From: Chromera velia
Lineage: Eukaryota; Sar; Chromeraceae
Assembly (NCBI GenBank): GCA_018398765.1
Contig: JAHBMJ010001071.1
Span: 1-10,731, forward strand
Length of the DNA stretch: 10,731 nucleotides
Direction: 5' to 3'
A model generated the notes under the pieces. The model ran no database searches and was not told where the DNA came from. It saw only the letters and a program-made list of their open reading frames with translations. Positions 8,336 to 10,731 of the stretch are shown here, piece after piece. How positions within the stretch are numbered: the first letter of the stretch is position 1; every line of letters starts with the position of its first letter. Made by a program: the position numbers and the translations under genes.

Positions 8336-9406
8336 GCGAGGCCATACCGAAAATGAACACTGTGGGACAACCGTAATACTGCTCTTCGAGGCCATCTAAC
8401 TCTTTTAATCAATTTTTGACTTGGATGCATCGAACGGTCTATCTGCATATATGTATATCTGCATGTGTTTTGTTTGAAAGTAGCGATGCTTCGTATGGGT
8501 ATGTATTCTCTCTTGCACCAATCAATCACCATGGCAAATAAAAGTATGACAAGAGTACTTCAGAACACATGGGGTCCATGCCATAAGAAGTTAACAGTCA
8601 GGCACTCAAACAAACATATTTAGATGAGCCAGAGCAGCATGTCCGTCTTCTCTGTCAACTGTATGCTCATACCACACAGCCAGGCAGGGGACCATTTTTT
8701 TTAGTCATAACTATAAAGATCTGTGGCTCGGAGTGCTACAGTCCAGTGAGGAACGGGATAGGTAGGCAACGAAAGCAGCTGTGCATGCATAGATTGGTAC
8801 TGCTCTCTGAGCGATCATTTTAGACTCTATGCATGCATGTGTATCCCTACAGACAGGCAGTCCCCCACACGACTCTGAAATTTAAAAAGCCGGGTGGAGC
8901 CTCTGTTTGTGTATTTGGTGGGTTTTTTCCCTATATGTTCATGCATGCAGAGACAGTACATCCACACAGACTGTAACCGTTTCTGACTGTTTGACTTTCA
9001 CAATATTTGAACCTTTCGGACCTCTCTGTGGTAGGAATATGTATGCTAGTATTTATTGTTGGTATAGCCTGGCGTCGTAAGGGGTTATTTCGGGAAGGAC
9101 TGTAACCTGCATGCCATCAGAGCATATCTACACATATTTGCTGCACTGTACCTCAATGCAGGTGTTTGCTGTCTGGTTTTCCTGCTTCTTCATTGAAAGA
9201 GGTCAGCAACTTGTCAGTACGGTTGACCCCCCCCCCTTTCCACCTGCAGCAGAGCACTCCTAAAGACACTTTCGCTTCTCTCTCACTTACACCATCAAGC
9301 CCTCGAATTGTTTGAAACCCTTTTTGAGATAGTGGCACTGCTCTATTTGTTTACCTTTAATGACTCTGTCATGCCTTTTCTATTTCCTGAAATGACCACT
9401 CAGACC
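8336..9406 (+). repeat. Long tandem repeat, copy 2 (1071 bp)
   Basis: It aligns end to end with copy 1, with small indels and scattered substitutions that are nearly all C/T or G/A. It starts GCGAGGCCATACCGAAAATG. It keeps the ATAACTATAAAGAT segment (about 8705-8718). It contains a C run (about 9227-9236) longer than its counterpart in copy 1. Confidence 0.95.
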
Positions 9407-10139
9407 ACGAGGCCATACCGAAAATGAACATTGCGGGACAACCGCAATACTGCTCTTCGAGGCCATCTAACTCTTTTGATCAATTTTTGACTTGGATGCA
9501 TCGAACGATCTATCTGCATATATGTATGTCTGCATGTGTTTTGTTTGAAAGTAGCGATGCTTCGTATGGGTGTGTATTCTCTCTTGCACCAATTAATCAC
9601 CATGGCAAATAAAAGTGTGACAAGAGTACTTCAGAACACATGGGGTCCATGCCACAAGAAGTTAACAGTCAGGCACTCAAACAAAGACATTTAGATGAGC
9701 CAGAGCAGCATGTCCGTCTTCTCTGTCAACTGTATGCTCACACCATACAGCTAGGCAGGGGACCATTTTTTTCAGTCATAACTATAAAGATCTGTGGTTC
9801 GGAGTGCTACAGTCCAGTGAGGAACGGGATAGGTAGGCAACGAAAGCAGCTGTGCATGCACAGACTGGTACTGCTCTCTGAGCGATCATTTTGGACTCTA
9901 TGCATGCATGTGTATCCCTGCAGGCAGGCAGTCTCCCACACGACTCTGAAAAGCCGGGCGGAGCCTCTGTTTGTATGTTTGGTGGGTTTTTTCCCTATAT
10001 GTTCATGCATGCAGAGACAGTGCATCCACACAGACTATAACCGTTTCTGACTGTTTGACTTTCACAATATTTGAACCTTTCGGACCTCTCTGTGGTAGGA
10101 ATATGTATGCTAGTATTTATTGTTGGTATAGCCTGGCGT
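9407..10139 (+). repeat. Long tandem repeat, copy 3 (733 bp, 3'-truncated)
   Basis: It starts ACGAGGCCATACCGAAAATG and follows copy 2 closely until GGTATAGCCTGGCGT, where it stops and short-repeat sequence (TACCCCAGCCC) begins. About 330 bp present at the 3' end of the other copies are missing. It also lacks ATTTAAAA-type bases near 9950 relative to the other copies. Confidence 0.95.
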
Positions 10140-10204
10140 TACCCCAGCCCATGCATGGCCCCGGAAAGCGAAGCGGGGGGCACTTACAAAACAAAAATAC
10201 CCCA
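10140..10204 (+). repeat. Fourth copy of the GC-rich short repeat
   Basis: TACCCCAGCCCATGCATGGC leads into CCCGGAAAGCGAAGCGGGGG and then CACTTACAAAACAAAAATACC. This is the same unit as at 7136-7280, with the same TACCCCAGCC linker as before the third copy there. It marks the right-hand edge of the long-repeat array. Confidence 0.9.
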
Positions 10205-10466
10205 GCCCATGCATGCACGGTGTCTTTCACCAAAAAAAGGCCCCGAAAAGATTCCGTCCTAAATGGTCTAAAAAAGCGTGCATGAACCCGCGTCATCATG
10301 TATGCGTGCATCAGTGGCCCCGGAAAGTGACAGGCTGCATCCCCAGGCTTTTTTCCTGGGGGAGAGGGGATTGTACGGCTTTTGCCGTGGGGGGGGGGGT
10401 CGGCGTGACTGCCCGATCGGCTGGCCGGCGTACGTCAATCGTGAAGTTCTCATTTTTCTTGCTTTC
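10205..10466 (+). repeat. Hairpin-rich repeat, copy A
   Basis: Shared landmarks with copy B, in order, are TTTCACCAAAAA, GGCCCC, TATGCGTGCATCAG, a GC-rich hairpin block, TCGGCGTGAC, GGCGTACGTCAATCGTG and TTCTCATTTTTCTTGCTTTC. Copy A has about 33 bp more than B in its first third. Near 10313-10330 it contains GTGGCCCCGGAAAGTGAC, a degenerate version of the short repeat, so the two families share sequence. Confidence 0.85.
10341..10388 (+). other. Two adjacent hairpins in repeat copy A
   Basis: CCCCAGG (10341-10347) pairs with CCTGGGG (10355-10361) across a 7-nt T-rich loop. ACGGC (10375-10379) pairs with GCCGT (10384-10388) across a TTTT loop. Counterparts with different stem sequence occur in copy B. 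The hairpin arms are seen directly; any function is unknown. Confidence 0.7.
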
Positions 10467-10499
10467 GAGGGCCGTTCACAAGCTTGCTTACGTCAGATG

Positions 10500-10727
10500 C
10501 ATGCATGTATGCAGTGTTTTTCACCAAAAACCCGGCCCCAAAAGGCTGATTTACGCTATGCGTGCATCAGATGGGTTTCAGCTTACCCCCGGGCTTTTTT
10601 TCTGGAGAGGGGGGGGGAGAGTTCCGCGGCTTTTCCCGCGGGGGGGAGGAGGGGAGTCGGCGTGACCGCCTGCGCGGTCGACTGGCCAGCGTACGTCAAT
10701 CGTGCAGTTCTCATTTTTCTTGCTTTC
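10500..10727 (+). repeat. Hairpin-rich repeat, copy B (reaches window end)
   Basis: This is the second copy of the repeat at 10205-10466, offset 261 bp at its 3' end (GTACGTCAATCGTG at 10430 and 10691). It has hairpins CCGCGG-CTTTTC-CCGCGG (10624-10641) and GACCGC-CTGC-GCGGTC (10664-10679). The sequence stops just after TTGCTTTC, with an ambiguous base at 10728, so further copies may lie beyond. Confidence 0.85.
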
Positions 10728-10731
10728 NTTT

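Noticed and set aside
8329-8532. A 67-codon minus-strand frame present in all three long-repeat copies (also about 7277-7477 and 9400-9603)
   Set aside because: It is open in each copy, but most differences between copies change the amino acid (N/D, I/T, P/H, Y/H, R/H, A/V). That is the opposite of what protein-level selection would give, and it resembles no family I know.
9640-10050. 136-codon plus-strand open frame in repeat copy 3
   Set aside because: The equivalent frames in copies 1 and 2 are broken by indels, and it begins in the middle of a repeat unit. It is probably chance.
7281-10139. tRNA, 5S rRNA or spliced-leader gene inside the long tandem repeat
   Set aside because: No B-box-like GGTTCGANNCC, no cloverleaf arrangement and no known spliced-leader sequence was found on either strand by eye.

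Overview
The window looks like nuclear DNA from a unicellular eukaryote. There are no bacterial-style operons, ribosome binding sites or long uninterrupted genes. Instead there are short exons (about 45-220 bp) bounded by GT/AG introns that are packed with simple repeats, followed by kilobase-scale tandem repeats. Intron density, base composition and repeat style (CTGT, GGAA and CACG runs, frequent GCATGCATG) make an alveolate, possibly a chromerid such as Chromera, my best guess. That is inference and no marker gene confirms it.

Layout: (1) 1-2096 holds the 3' part of a plus-strand multi-exon gene for a small multi-pass membrane protein, ending at a TGA at 2094-2096. (2) 2100-2847 is a sharply bounded, very AT-rich island with an internal inverted repeat and the hexamer TGACGT at both edges. 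(3) 2996 to about 6781 is a minus-strand gene of about ten exons. I reassembled it by eye from splice sites and reading phase. It encodes a NYN-domain (PIN-like) putative ribonuclease with all four acidic positions of the family present. The two genes converge, and the AT-rich island lies between their stop codons. (4) 6782-7135 is presumed 5' flank of the NYN gene, with nothing recognisable. (5) 7136-7280 is three copies of a GC-rich short repeat, with a fourth at 10140-10204. Between them sits a head-to-tail array of a repeat unit of about 1.06 kb (two full copies and one truncated). (6) 10205-10727 holds two copies of a further, hairpin-rich repeat, and the sequence ends close to an ambiguous base at 10728.

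The two genes have no evident functional link. The left 60% of the window is genic; the right third is repetitive and I see no credible gene in it. The points most worth a second look are the AT-rich island, the NYN nuclease gene with its unassigned C-terminal part, and the nested repeat architecture on the right, where copies differ almost only by transitions.
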